Shown one piece after another: positions 55,653 to 64,000 of a DNA stretch of 64,000 nt. The stretch comes from Phyllobacterium calauticae. GTDB lineage: Bacteria; Pseudomonadota; Alphaproteobacteria; Rhizobiales; Rhizobiaceae. The position numbers and the translations under genes are program-made. Position 1 is the stretch's first letter; the number at the start of each line of letters is the position of its first letter. The stretch spans positions 496,001 to 560,000 of the forward strand of contig NZ_JAGENB010000003.1 in the NCBI RefSeq assembly GCF_019991125.1, in the 5' to 3' direction. The notes beneath the pieces are model-generated. The model was not told where the DNA came from. It saw nothing but the letters and a program-made list of their open reading frames with translations, and searched no databases.

Positions 55653-56997
55653 ATTGCGGCGGGGTGCCGTTTTCGGCCAGAACGTCGCCGGCGAGATACA
55701 GCGAGCCGCCGATGAGAATGCGTGGAGCCGGTTCGGACTTGTCCCAGCTGTCCCGCAATATTTTCAGCGCATTCTCGACGGAATGCACCGGCTCTGCGGA
55801 AAGGCCGGCATCGCCGGCGGCAATCGCCAGCTGTTCATGCGGAATACCGGAATCGCTGGAGCGGATCGGCACCGTATAGACATGCCGCGCCATGCCGGTG
55901 AAGGCTTCGAAATAGCCGATGGGGTCTTTCGTGTTGATCATTCCGGTGATCAGGAAAAGCGGCCGCGGGCTGCGGTCTTCCAGCGATGCGATCGCCTCGG
56001 CGATCACCAGGCCTGCACCGGGGTTGTGGCCGCCATCGAGCCATATTTCCGAACCGGGTACTGCCAGTTCGACCAGCTTGCCCTTGATCAGGCGCTGCAT
56101 GCGGGCGGGCCATTCGACGGTTGTCATGGCCGTTTCGATGGCATAATCCGGCAGCGTGAAACCCGCCGTCTTCACCGCCTGGATGGCGGCTGCGGCATTG
56201 GACAATTGATGCCGGCCGAGCAAGGCCGGCAAGGGCAGGTCGAGGAGGCCCGTATTGTCCTGGTAGATCATCCGGCCGCGTTCTTCGAAGGCAAGAAAAT
56301 CCTGGCCGTAGACGGCAAAGGGGCAATCCCGCCGCTCGGCCGTTTCGATCAGCACCATGCGTGCCGCTTCTTCTTCCTGCGCACCGATGACAACCGGACA
56401 GCCCGGCTTGATGATCCCGGCTTTCTCCGCCGCGATCAGCTCGACCCGGTCGCCGAGATAGGGCTGGTGATCGAGTGAGATCGGCATGATGACGCTGACC
56501 GCAGGCTCCGGAATGACGTTCGTGGCATCGAAACGGCCGCCAAGCCCGACTTCAAGGATCACGGCATCGGCCGGATGTTCGGAAAACAGGACGAAGGTGA
56601 CGGCGGTCAGTATCTCGAAAACGGTGATGGCCTGACCGGCATTGGCTTCCTCGACCCGGGTGAGGACGTCGGCAAAGGTTTCATCGTCGACCAGCTTGCC
56701 GCCGCCCGGTGCACCCAGTCTGTAGCGTTCATACCAGTGAACGAGATGCGGCGAGGTGTGCACGTGCACCGTATAACCGGCAGCTTCCAAAAGCGCCCTG
56801 GAGAAAGCAACGCATGACCCCTTGCCGTTGGTGCCCGCCACATGGATGACGGGAGGCATCTTCAGGTGCGGATTGCCCAAGGCATCGAGAAGACGCGTGA
56901 CACGCCCCAGCGACAGATCAAAACCCTTCGGATGAAGCCCGAGCAAGCGCTCGATAATCGCCTCAGCCTTCGACGACACAGACAAAGCCAACGGCAA
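55651..56997 (-). CDS. folC: Folylpolyglutamate/dihydrofolate synthase
   Basis: A 448-residue Mur-ligase-like enzyme that adds glutamate to dihydropteroate and to folates. P-loop HVAGTNGKGS is at 52-61, and further motifs are HTSPHLVHW, EVGLGGRFDATN and LDGGHNPGAG. The start codon is uncertain: the frame opens with TTG codons at 56997 and 56991, and GGAGG lies three and nine bases before them; no ATG is suitably placed. It follows accD after 24 bases in the conserved trpFBA-accD-folC run. Confidence 0.94.
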   Translation of the reverse strand: MPLALSVSSKAEAIIERLLGLHPKGFDLSLGRVTRLLDALGNPHLKMPPVIHVAGTNGKGSCVAFSRALLEAAGYTVHVHTSPHLVHWYERYRLGAPGGGKLVDDETFADVLTRVEEANAGQAITVFEILTAVTFVLFSEHPADAVILEVGLGGRFDATNVIPEPAVSVIMPISLDHQPYLGDRVELIAAEKAGIIKPGCPVVIGAQEEEAARMVLIETAERRDCPFAVYGQDFLAFEERGRMIYQDNTGLLDLPLPALLGRHQLSNAAAAIQAVKTAGFTLPDYAIETAMTTVEWPARMQRLIKGKLVELAVPGSEIWLDGGHNPGAGLVIAEAIASLEDRSPRPLFLITGMINTKDPIGYFEAFTGMARHVYTVPIRSSDSGIPHEQLAIAAGDAGLSAEPVHSVENALKILRDSWDKSEPAPRILIGGSLYLAGDVLAENGTPPQ

Positions 56998-57021
56998 AGG
57001 CCTCCAGAACCATCACGTGAA

Positions 57022-57939
57022 TCAAGCTTCGGCTTCAATCGTTGCCGGCAGCGCCGCGCCATTCGGTTTGGCAACGGGAACCTCGGTTGCCTTTTCGCCC
57101 ATGAGCATCTTCAAAAGACGCGCAATGGTGGCTTTGAGTTCGGTGCGCGGCACGACCATGTCGACCATGCCATGGGCTTTCAGGTATTCGGCGGTCTGAA
57201 AGCCTTCCGGCAACTTTTCCCGGATGGTCTGCTCGATGACGCGTTGTCCGGCAAAGCCGATCAGCGCGCCCGGCTCGGCAATATGGATGTCGCCGAGCAT
57301 GGCGTAGGAGGCGGTGACGCCGCCCGTGGTCGGGTTGGTGAGGACCACGATATAGGGCAGGCCTGCTTCCTTCAGCATTTCCACCGCAACGGTGGTGCGC
57401 GGCAGCTGCATCAGCGAAAGAATGCCTTCCTGCATGCGGGCGCCGCCGGAGGCAGCGAACAGAACGAGCGGCCGCTTCTGGGCGATTGCCGTTTCAAACG
57501 CCTTGATGATGGCTTCGCCTGCCGCCATGCCCAGCGATCCGCCGATGAAGCTGAAATCCTGAACCGTTGCCACAATCGGCAGGCCTTCGATGGTACCCAG
57601 CGCGTTGATGATCGTGTCTTCGACGCCGGACTTGGCGCGATGTTCCTTCAGGCGGTCGATATAGCGCTTTTCGTCACGGAACTTCAGCGGATCGGTGACC
57701 ACTTTCGGCTGTTCCAGCAATTCGTAGGCGCCATCATCAAAAAAGTAGCGCAGGCGGTCCTTGGCACGAATGCGCATGTGGTGGCCGGACGACGGCACGA
57801 CCCACTGGTTCTTTTCCAGATCCGTATGGAAGACCATCTCGCCCGAAACCGGATCCTTGATCCAAAGGTTTTCGGGCATTTCGCGGCGACCAAGCATCGA
57901 ATTGATCTTCGGCCGGACGTAATTTGTGATCCAGTTCAT
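57022..57939 (-). CDS. accD: Acetyl-CoA carboxylase carboxyltransferase beta subunit
   Basis: A 305-residue AccD that, with AccA, transfers carboxyl from biotin to acetyl-CoA in the first step of fatty acid synthesis. The crotonase-like core is intact: [36 protein letters not shown] and [17 protein letters not shown]. Oddly, the N-terminal zinc-ribbon region ([18 protein letters not shown]) has no cysteine, and the whole protein is cysteine-free. E. coli AccD uses four cysteines there, and the rhizobial proteins I remember keep one (WIKCP). It lies 41 bases after trpA in the same operon. Confidence 0.96.
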   Translation of the reverse strand: MNWITNYVRPKINSMLGRREMPENLWIKDPVSGEMVFHTDLEKNQWVVPSSGHHMRIRAKDRLRYFFDDGAYELLEQPKVVTDPLKFRDEKRYIDRLKEHRAKSGVEDTIINALGTIEGLPIVATVQDFSFIGGSLGMAAGEAIIKAFETAIAQKRPLVLFAASGGARMQEGILSLMQLPRTTVAVEMLKEAGLPYIVVLTNPTTGGVTASYAMLGDIHIAEPGALIGFAGQRVIEQTIREKLPEGFQTAEYLKAHGMVDMVVPRTELKATIARLLKMLMGEKATEVPVAKPNGAALPATIEAEA

Positions 57940-57980
57940 GATCGGTCCTGTTCTCTCGTCGGTATTGTGATTTAGGGCTT

Positions 57981-58820
57981 CTATTCCGCCGCTGCAAGGC
58001 GCACGGCGCGCACGCCGCTGGAAAGTCCCTGCACCATCGTGGCGACGGCTTCGGCCGGATCGGCCACGAGTGAGCCATCCGGACGGATTGTATTGGCAAC
58101 GGCATTGACGATTGCGGTGCCGACGACAACGCCATCCGCCGCGGTGCCGATCACCTTGGCCTGCTCGGCGGTCTTGACGCCGAAACCGACCACAACCGGC
58201 AGGTCCGTATGCTGCTTGATGCGCTTGACCGCATCCGCCACCCTGCTCGTATCGGGCAGGGCAGAACCGGTGATGCCGTTCATCGAGACGTAGTAGACAA
58301 AGCCGGATGTGTTCTGCAGCACCTTGGGAAGACGCTTCTCATCCGTCGTCGGTGTGGCCAGCCGGATGAAGTTGATGCCGGCCTTGATGGCGGGAATGCA
58401 CAGTTCCGCATCCATCTCCGGCGGCAGGTCGACGATGATCAGGCCGTCAATACCGGAGGCCACGGCATCCCTGAGGAAGCGGTCGACACCATAGATATAG
58501 ATCGGATTGTAGTACCCCATCAGCACGATCGGGGTGGTGTTGTCGCTCTCGCGGAAGCTCGCGGCAAGTGCGAGCGTCTTTGTCAGCGACATGCCCTTTT
58601 TCAGGGCACGCAGGCCAGCTGCCTGAATTGCCGGGCCGTCGGCCATCGGATCGGAAAAGGGAACGCCGAGCTCGATGATATCCGAACCGGAACCGGGCAG
58701 TGCCTTCATGATCTTCAGCGAGGTCTCATAATCCGGATCGCCGCCCATGAAATAGGTCACGAGTGCCGGACGCCCCTCCGCCTTCAACGCGGCAAATTTT
58801 CTGTCGATACGGGTCGCCAT
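57981..58820 (-). CDS. trpA: Tryptophan synthase alpha subunit
   Basis: A 279-residue barrel that cleaves indole-3-glycerol phosphate and channels indole to TrpB. The catalytic pair is visible: Glu50 in [12 protein letters not shown] and Asp61 in PMADGPAIQ, plus the phosphate-binding [10 protein letters not shown]. It starts three bases after trpB ends, so translation is tightly linked. All expected motifs are present and length is typical. Confidence 0.96.
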   Translation of the reverse strand: MATRIDRKFAALKAEGRPALVTYFMGGDPDYETSLKIMKALPGSGSDIIELGVPFSDPMADGPAIQAAGLRALKKGMSLTKTLALAASFRESDNTTPIVLMGYYNPIYIYGVDRFLRDAVASGIDGLIIVDLPPEMDAELCIPAIKAGINFIRLATPTTDEKRLPKVLQNTSGFVYYVSMNGITGSALPDTSRVADAVKRIKQHTDLPVVVGFGVKTAEQAKVIGTAADGVVVGTAIVNAVANTIRPDGSLVADPAEAVATMVQGLSSGVRAVRLAAAE

Positions 58821-58822
58821 GC

Positions 58823-60073
58823 TTAAATCTCCATACCCATGAGTTTGCCGACCGTATGCACATCCTTGTCGCCGCGACCCGACAGGTTGACGATCATGAT
58901 CTTGTCCTGTGCCATTTCAGGTGCGATTTTCACCGCCTGGGCAATGGCGTGGGCCGATTCAAGCGCGGGAATGATGCCTTCGACGCGTGTTGTCAGCTGG
59001 AATGCATCGAGAGCCTCGTCATCGAGGATCGGCACATAGGAAACCCGGCCGGTATCGCGCAGCCAGGAATGCTCCGGTCCAACGCCCGGATAATCGAGAC
59101 CGGCGGAAACCGAGTGGCCATCGAGAATCTGGCCGTCCTTGTTCTGCAGCAGATAGGTGCGGTTGCCGTGCAGCACGCCCGGGCTGCCGGCACTCATGGA
59201 GGCGCAATGCTCCTCGCCGTCGAGGCCGCGGCCGCCGGCTTCAACGCCGATGATTTCGACGCTCTTGTCGTCAAGGAAGGGGTGGAACAGGCCGATGGCG
59301 TTGGAACCGCCGCCGACGGCCGCAATGATCGTGTCGGGCAGGCGGCCTTCACGCTCGAGGATCTGCGCGCGTGCTTCCTCGCCGATCACCGACTGGAAAT
59401 CGCGCACCAGTTCCGGATAGGGATGCGGGCCTGCAGCGGTGCCGATGAGGTAGTAGGTGTCATCGACATTCGAGACCCAGTCGCGCAGCGCCTCGTTCAT
59501 CGCATCCTTCAACGTGCCGTGGCCGGAGGCGACGGGTTTCACTTCAGCGCCCAGCAACTTCATGCGGAAAACATTGGGTGCCTGCCGTTCGACGTCGGTG
59601 GCGCCCATATAGACGACGCAGGGAAAGCCAAACCGGGCAGACACCGTCGCTGAGGCAACGCCGTGCTGGCCGGCACCGGTTTCCGCGATGATGCGGGTCT
59701 TGCCCATGCGCTTGGCAAGCAGGATCTGGCCAAGGCAATTGTTGATCTTGTGACTGCCGGTATGGTTGAGGTCTTCGCGCTTGAAGTAGATTTTCGCGCC
59801 GCCATCAAGACCCTTGTCCTTGGCCAGCTGGCGGACATGCCTGGTCAAACCTTCGGCATAGTAGAGTTTTGACGGGCGCCCGGCGTAGTTGGTGGACAAT
59901 TCACGCAGCTCGGCCTTGAAGGCCGGATCATTCTTGGCGTCGTCATAGGCCTGCTGCAATTCAAGGATCAGCGGCATCAGGGTTTCAGCAACGAAACGCC
60001 CGCCGAAAATACCGAACATGCCCTCTTCGTCAGGACCTGTCTTGAATGAATTGGGTTCAACCGCCTTGTCCAC
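58823..60073 (-). CDS. trpB: Tryptophan synthase beta subunit
   Basis: A 416-residue PLP enzyme joining indole and serine. The Schiff-base lysine is Lys109 in HTGSHKINN, the phosphate clamp is GGGSNAIG, and the catalytic glutamate region is [22 protein letters not shown] at the N-terminus is characteristic. It is preceded by trpF (17-base gap) and followed by trpA. The trpF-trpB-trpA-accD-folC order is standard in alphaproteobacteria, with the earlier trp genes elsewhere. Confidence 0.97.
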   Translation of the reverse strand: MDKAVEPNSFKTGPDEEGMFGIFGGRFVAETLMPLILELQQAYDDAKNDPAFKAELRELSTNYAGRPSKLYYAEGLTRHVRQLAKDKGLDGGAKIYFKREDLNHTGSHKINNCLGQILLAKRMGKTRIIAETGAGQHGVASATVSARFGFPCVVYMGATDVERQAPNVFRMKLLGAEVKPVASGHGTLKDAMNEALRDWVSNVDDTYYLIGTAAGPHPYPELVRDFQSVIGEEARAQILEREGRLPDTIIAAVGGGSNAIGLFHPFLDDKSVEIIGVEAGGRGLDGEEHCASMSAGSPGVLHGNRTYLLQNKDGQILDGHSVSAGLDYPGVGPEHSWLRDTGRVSYVPILDDEALDAFQLTTRVEGIIPALESAHAIAQAVKIAPEMAQDKIMIVNLSGRGDKDVHTVGKLMGMEI

Positions 60074-60090
60074 CGTTCCGCTCCGTTTGT

Positions 60091-60750
60091 TCAGGCCACG
60101 TCAGCGCTTTTGGCGGCGCGCGCAACCCGGAAAAATTCTCTGATCAGGCTAACATCTTTTACACCCGGCGCGGACTCGACGCCGGACGAAATATCGATAC
60201 CGCGCGCATTCGTCGCTTCCAGCGCCTCGGCAATATTACCGGCGTTGAGGCCCCCGGAAAGCATGTAATTGACCGAGGCGTCAAGGCCGCCGAGGATTTG
60301 CCAGTCGAAAGACACGCCATTTCCTCCCGGAAGGTCCGATCCCTTGGGTGGTTTGGCATCGAAGAGAAAGCCGTCGGCAATGCCGATATAGGGGGCAATC
60401 GCGTCAAGATCGCGGCGTTCGCGCAGCGCCAGGGCTTTGATGACAGGCAATCCGTAGCGCTGCTTCACGGCGCTGACACGGGCCGGACTTTCGTCGCCAT
60501 GCAGCTGCAGCGTGTCGGGCTGCATCTCGGCAACAATCGCATCAAGCGTTGCGTCGTCTGCATTTACAGTGACAGCAACGGCCTTCGCCCGACCGACTGC
60601 GGCGCGGCGCAGGCGGCCGGCGGTCTGCGCATCGACATTGCGCGGGCTTTTGGGGAAAAAGATAAAACCGATATGCGACGCGCCTTCATCCAGCGCTGCC
60701 GCAACGGCTTCGTCGGTCTTTAATCCGCATATTTTGATATCAAGGCTCAT
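60091..60750 (-). CDS. trpF: Phosphoribosylanthranilate isomerase
   Basis: A 219-residue barrel, step three of tryptophan synthesis. Catalytic Cys lies in [11 protein letters not shown] near residue 7, and the catalytic Asp in LFDAKPP. The phosphate-binding [10 protein letters not shown] and the C-terminal [16 protein letters not shown] are family signatures. The ATG at 60750 (MSLDIKICG) is preferred over one at 60780, although the ribosome site is weak. It heads the trpFBA-accD-folC unit. Confidence 0.94.
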   Translation of the reverse strand: MSLDIKICGLKTDEAVAAALDEGASHIGFIFFPKSPRNVDAQTAGRLRRAAVGRAKAVAVTVNADDATLDAIVAEMQPDTLQLHGDESPARVSAVKQRYGLPVIKALALRERRDLDAIAPYIGIADGFLFDAKPPKGSDLPGGNGVSFDWQILGGLDASVNYMLSGGLNAGNIAEALEATNARGIDISSGVESAPGVKDVSLIREFFRVARAAKSADVA

Positions 60751-60814
60751 AACCGGTGCCAGTGCCACGAAAACGCGCAAGAGTCGAGGATTTTGCGCGG
60801 TTTATCCTTCGATA

Positions 60815-61456
60815 CTAAAGGTGGTGGTCATAGCCCGCTTTGACAAGGAAATCGAACGCATCTGCGACAGCCGGAGGGACCGATTGCGCAATCTGAAAGC
60901 CTTTGGCCGGATAGTCGACGATGCGCTTGACGTCGCCAACCATCTCATGGATCAGCCGGTCGAGCGGATAGGTTGTGAGCGGTTGATCCTGAAAGCCGTG
61001 CAATGGTGCCGTCACCGCGGCGTTTATCTCCGGCCATTGCGCGCGCACCGTCGCGAAGGCCCGGCGCTGCGTCTGCGGTTTGGTGACGATGATGACGCGC
61101 TTGACCGTATCACCAGCCATTTCCCGCGCAAACCGGATATTCTCGCCGATATTAGTCGCGTTCGGTTCAATCAGAATCGCGTCGGCCGGGACGCCAGCGC
61201 GGATGGCGCGCGCGGCAAATGCTTCCGCCTCGCTTGTTGTGTAGAGATGGTTGGTCCAGTTGCCGGCCTTGCCGGTAAACAGCATTTTGGCGGCCAGCCC
61301 CTGATGCCACAGGTCGGCGCAACGGTCGGCCACGCGCAGGTCGTAGCTGCCGAGGCCGATGATCAGATCGGCCGGGCTCAGCGGGTCATAGACGAGATGG
61401 AAATTCCAGAGGATTCGAGCTGCCGCTTCTATGGCAGGCGTGACTGGTTCCGGCAT
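60815..61456 (-). CDS. YdcF family protein (DUF218)
   Basis: A 213-residue protein of the YdcF/SanA/ElyC superfamily, which has a Rossmann-like fold. Conserved pieces are IIGLGSYDLRVADR, LFTGKAG, EPNATNIGENI and VTKPQTQRRAF. It has no transmembrane segment, like E. coli YdcF, which binds S-adenosylmethionine, rather than the membrane-bound ElyC. The substrate is unknown. It shares a base with the stop of the preceding metallopeptidase gene (TGATG). Confidence 0.85.
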   Translation of the reverse strand: MPEPVTPAIEAAARILWNFHLVYDPLSPADLIIGLGSYDLRVADRCADLWHQGLAAKMLFTGKAGNWTNHLYTTSEAEAFAARAIRAGVPADAILIEPNATNIGENIRFAREMAGDTVKRVIIVTKPQTQRRAFATVRAQWPEINAAVTAPLHGFQDQPLTTYPLDRLIHEMVGDVKRIVDYPAKGFQIAQSVPPAVADAFDFLVKAGYDHHL

Positions 61457-62214
61457 CAGCTGAAATCAATCGCCTGAAGGGCGCTGCCGTTGCGTTTCAA
61501 CCAGGCTTTGCAGCGTTCCGTGTCGGGGCAGAGCTCGCCGCAAAGTTTCCAGAATTTTGGTCCGTGGTTCATCTCTTTCAGATGGGCAACTTCATGCGCC
61601 ACGAGATAGTCGATGATCGGTGGCGGCGCCATCATGATGCGCCAGGAAAAGGCGAGGGTGCCGTCCGAGGTGCAGGAGCCCCAGCGGCTTTTGGTATCCT
61701 TGAGGCGGACAATCTTGGCCCGCCGTCCGACCGTTGCGGTGTGCCGCGCCACCAGCATGTCCAGATCGTGCCGTGCCTCCCGCTTGAGGAAGTCACCGAC
61801 CCGGCGCGCCAGATGCGGCAGGTCGCCATGGACGATCAGTCGCGGACCCTCCGCGCCGTTTTCCTGCCGCACGGTTCCGCGCTTGTCGGGTTCATGCACG
61901 ATGAGATGCGGGACGCCGCGGATCGGAATCTTGACCCCGGGCCGCACTTTGGGCTGGTCCGGCATCTTGGCAATGCGGGTCTCGATCCAGCCCTCGTGAC
62001 GCGCCAGGAATTTGTCGACTTCGCGCGCTGGCATCCCCGGCGGCACGGTGATCCGCAAGCCCTTGCCGCCCGCATCGATGCGCAGGGTGAGACGCGTCGC
62101 ACGCGGATTTTCCATTACGCGCAACGGCAGGACACGGCCTGCGACCTCGTAGCTCCGCTCGGCTTTCAGCGTCGCGGATTTTTTCGGCGGGCTTCGGAAC
62201 AGCGAAAGGATCAT
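61456..62214 (-). CDS. YgjP/SprT-like M48 metallopeptidase
   Basis: A 252-residue YgjP-type (DUF45/WLM-related) protein. The zinc site is YLVAHEVAHLKEMNHGPKFWKL near residue 212, an HExxH with the third histidine in NHGPKF, and LKDTKSRWGSCTSDG is the other family hallmark. The role in bacteria is poorly known; relatives act in protein turnover. It has no signal peptide, so it is probably cytosolic. It is coupled to the YdcF gene downstream by a TGATG overlap. Confidence 0.9.
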   Translation of the reverse strand: MILSLFRSPPKKSATLKAERSYEVAGRVLPLRVMENPRATRLTLRIDAGGKGLRITVPPGMPAREVDKFLARHEGWIETRIAKMPDQPKVRPGVKIPIRGVPHLIVHEPDKRGTVRQENGAEGPRLIVHGDLPHLARRVGDFLKREARHDLDMLVARHTATVGRRAKIVRLKDTKSRWGSCTSDGTLAFSWRIMMAPPPIIDYLVAHEVAHLKEMNHGPKFWKLCGELCPDTERCKAWLKRNGSALQAIDFS

Positions 62215-62249
62215 GAGCGGGACTTTAATTGATTCGGGTGAAAGCCGTG

Positions 62250-62288
62250 AGACAAAACAGAGGCGGCGCCGGATCGCTCCGGCGCCGC
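62250..62288 (-). terminator. Terminator of the DUF2852 gene
   Basis: GCGGCGCCGGA (62263-62273) pairs with TCCGGCGCCGC (62278-62288) around a TCGC loop. On the minus strand CTCTGTTTTGTC follows, a moderate T-run. Confidence 0.8.
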
Positions 62289-62339
62289 TTCGCTGTGGAA
62301 ATGCGGACAGGACTGGAGGGAACCGTCCGCAGGATGGTG

Positions 62340-62780
62340 TTATTCCTCTTCGGCGTCGTTGACGCCTGAAGACGGCTTCTTTGCCGCGGCATTGCGTTCA
62401 GCCATGAAGCGGTCAAACTCTTCCCGGTCCTTGGCACGGCGCAGTTCATGCGCGTAGTCCTCGAACGCGGCGCGCATCTCTTCGAGCTTGCGGCGTTCCT
62501 CGGCCAGGCGCTCCAGTTCCTTTTCGCGCCATTCGTCGAAGGCGACATTGCCTGTGCCGAACGAACCGCGTCCGAAGGACGGACCCTTGCCGCGACGGAA
62601 TGCGCCGCAGAAGCCATCGGTAGCGCGGCTGACGTCGCGCTTGAAACCATCCAGCCGGTTACCCCAAAGGATGTAAGCGAGCATGGCGAAACCAAGCGGC
62701 CAGAACAGCATGAAACCAATAACCATCAGGGCGATGGTTGCTGGGGTCCAGCCCGGCCGGATCAAAGCAGCATTGTTCAT
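62340..62780 (-). CDS. DUF2852 family membrane protein
   Basis: A 146-residue protein with one or two N-terminal transmembrane segments (about 12-40, PATIALMVIGFMLFWPLGFAM). A Gly/Arg-rich linker follows, then a long charged helix (about 82-130) with coiled-coil-like LERLAEERRKLEEMRAAFE and the conserved EFDRFMAE. This matches DUF2852, common in Rhizobiales and without known function. The acidic C-terminus ends DAEEE. It stands alone between two hairpins. Confidence 0.87.
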   Translation of the reverse strand: MNNAALIRPGWTPATIALMVIGFMLFWPLGFAMLAYILWGNRLDGFKRDVSRATDGFCGAFRRGKGPSFGRGSFGTGNVAFDEWREKELERLAEERRKLEEMRAAFEDYAHELRRAKDREEFDRFMAERNAAAKKPSSGVNDAEEE

Positions 62781-62812
62781 AAAAGCTCTTCCTTCTCACG
62801 AAAGCCCGACCC

Positions 62813-62855
62813 GCACATGACCCCAAAAACCGGAATGGTTTTTGGACAAGGATCA
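62813..62855. repeat. Rhizobial intergenic palindromic repeat
   Basis: A CCAAAAACC (62823-62831) / GGTTTTTGG (62837-62845) palindrome is flanked by CATGA and GATCAT. This form resembles the short intergenic mosaic repeats (RIME-like) scattered in Rhizobiales genomes. Only one copy is in this window. A genome-wide copy count would confirm it. Confidence 0.55.
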
Positions 62856-62873
62856 TCTGCCAATCCAAAAGTT

Positions 62874-62917
62874 ATACTGCGTCCTTTGTGCGCCCTGAAG
62901 GGTGCACGGCGCAGTAT
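62874..62917. repeat. Long interrupted hairpin upstream of DUF2852 gene
   Basis: ATACTGCG (62874-62881) pairs with CGCAGTAT (62910-62917). Inside, GTGCGCCCT pairs with GGGTGCAC around GAA with one bulge. It could end benE transcription (only a short T-run) or be part of the adjacent repeat. Confidence 0.5.
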
Positions 62918-62996
62918 TGGTCGATTGATTACGACATGGGAGACGGATTGCGGCTTTTCAAGAAATGCCGGGCTCGAATGCGGTAAGGGTTTGGAA

Positions 62997-64000
62997 TCAG
63001 ATATGTTTCTTTGCGTGATCGAAGGCAACGACAAGCAGGCCCGCCACCAGCGCCCAGAAGGCAGCGCCGATTCCGGCAATGGAAATGCCCGATGCGGTCA
63101 CGGCAAAGGTGACGACGGCGGCAAGCCGCTCGGTCTCATTCTTCAACGCAATCGTCAACGCATTGGCAAAGGCGCCGATCAGGGCGAGACCGGCGACCAG
63201 AGCGATCAGGGGTGCCGGCAGAACGGCAAACAGCGCGACCAGCGAAGCCCCGAAGATGGCCAGTATCAGGTAGGACAGCGCATAGAACGGCCCGGTCAGC
63301 CAGCGCTGCGCCGGATCCGGATGGGCATCCGGCCCGGTGCAGATCGCCGCTGAGATGGCGGCCATGTTGCTCGTATGTGCGCCGAAGGGGGCTGTCAGCA
63401 GCGAAAGGAGCCCTGTTACCTGCAATGCCGCCGCCGTCGGCGGCTCGTAACCGGCGGCACGAAGCACGGCAAAACCGGGCAGATTCTGCGACGCCATGGT
63501 GACGAGGTAAAGCGGCAGCGCAATACCGATGATCGCCCGTGTGTCGAAGACCGGCATGATGAGGGTGAGTGTGGAGAGGCTGATATCCGGTACACTGGCA
63601 ACACGGCCGCTGAGGAAGGCGAAGAGAATGCCGCCGAACAGCACGGCGAGGACTGCCATGGCCGGATTGAACAGGCGGATGACGAAGAAGAGAAGCACCA
63701 ATGGCAGGACGAAGAGCGGATCGACGGGGATTGTTCGCGCCGCGCCGATGAGGAAGGCGAACAGGACGCCCGCCAGCATGCCGGAGGCTATCGATGCCGG
63801 GATTTTGGAAACCAGGCCGGAAACCGGCTTGACCAGGCCTGTGATGATGATGGCGATGGCCGTGACGATGAAGGCGCCGACGCCCTGCTGCATGGTAAAG
63901 CCCGTGCTGGCCCCGATCAGGGCCAGTCCCGGCGTCGACCATGCCGTGATGATTGGCATTTTGTAACGCCAGCTGAGAAAACCCGTGGCAATGAACATGG
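62997..64000 (-). CDS. benE: BenE family benzoate/H+ symporter, partial
   Basis: A 3'-complete gene cut by the right edge; 333 or more residues are visible of about 390 usual for the family. The protein is very hydrophobic with about ten segments. It carries GFLSWRYKMPIITAWSTPG, QNLPGFAVLRAAGY and APFGAHTSNMAAISAAICTGPDAHPD in two parts, as in BenE transporters. Benzoate uptake is the family annotation, but many homologues are uncharacterised. No aromatic-degradation genes lie beside it, so the substrate is uncertain. Confidence 0.88.
   Translation of the reverse strand, partial: MFIATGFLSWRYKMPIITAWSTPGLALIGASTGFTMQQGVGAFIVTAIAIIITGLVKPVSGLVSKIPASIASGMLAGVLFAFLIGAARTIPVDPLFVLPLVLLFFVIRLFNPAMAVLAVLFGGILFAFLSGRVASVPDISLSTLTLIMPVFDTRAIIGIALPLYLVTMASQNLPGFAVLRAAGYEPPTAAALQVTGLLSLLTAPFGAHTSNMAAISAAICTGPDAHPDPAQRWLTGPFYALSYLILAIFGASLVALFAVLPAPLIALVAGLALIGAFANALTIALKNETERLAAVVTFAVTASGISIAGIGAAFWALVAGLLVVAFDHAKKHI

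Noticed and set aside
57010-57024. Another TCACGTGA-containing palindrome (CATCACGTGAATCA) as a fifth parS
   Set aside because: Only the central eight bases and one flank match; the left flank fails at all four positions. It lies at the accD stop, far from the other sites.

Overview
The window is core chromosome of an alphaproteobacterium of the order Hyphomicrobiales (Rhizobiales), closest in feel to the Phyllobacteriaceae/Brucellaceae. The basis is gene content and order: parBA-rsmG-mnmG-mnmE, rho-hemJ-hemE-[origin]-PPSR-maf-aroE-coaE-dnaQ-secB, hslV-acetyltransferase-hslU beside a his operon, pckA/chvI-chvG/hprK/PTS, DivL, AddAB and trpFBA-accD-folC. This assignment rests on remembered synteny and protein similarity; no database search was run. 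No CRISPR array, prophage, insertion sequence, toxin-antitoxin pair or defence island was recognised, so I do not claim a new multi-gene system. The most informative signals are the replication/segregation architecture and several proteins or sites with altered key residues.

Layout. 0-4 kb: small housekeeping genes on the minus strand (zinc peptidase, TetR regulator with a perfect palindrome at its promoter, Trm112, Lon-substrate-binding-like protein, CnoX-type thioredoxin, Ala-tRNA(Pro) deacylase). At 4.0 kb: tRNA-Gly(GCC) with its own terminator, then holA. 5.4-11.2 kb: parB, parA, rsmG, mnmG and mnmE on the minus strand, with three parS sites. 11.2-16.3 kb: a DUF255 protein convergent with rho, hemJ and hemE. 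16.33-16.74 kb: an AT-rich region with DnaA-box-like sites and six GANTC sites between hemE and the PPSR gene, almost certainly the chromosomal oriC. 16.7-24.5 kb: PPSR, maf, aroE, coaE, dnaQ, then secB and fxsA on the opposite strand, a Tim44-like gene, mltA (containing a fourth parS), smr and an XRE regulator. 24.5-34.5 kb: a DUF1402 protein, hslVU, the histidine operon, coaA, alkB, a LysM/BON protein and arfB. 34.6-43.6 kb: pckA, a GFA-family protein, ChvI/ChvG, HprK, EIIA, HPr, a glutamate-racemase-like protein lacking both catalytic cysteines, and ahcY. 43.8-55.6 kb: DivL, a TsaE-AmgK fusion, MurU, AddB, AddA and TrxA. 55.6-64 kb: folC, accD, trpA, trpB, trpF, YdcF, a YgjP-type peptidase, DUF2852 and a truncated benE, all on the minus strand.

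How the genes work together. Most genes left of the putative oriC are transcribed leftward and those immediately right of it rightward, so transcription follows replication on both sides. parS sites lie on both sides of oriC, close to parAB, which would couple segregation to initiation. DivL (a tyrosine in place of the phospho-accepting histidine) and the GANTC methylation sites at oriC both point to CtrA/CcrM-type cell-cycle control. ChvGI, HprK, HPr and EIIA with pckA form the rhizobial block that links envelope stress and nitrogen/carbon status to gluconeogenesis. AmgK, MurU and MltA belong to peptidoglycan turnover and recycling.
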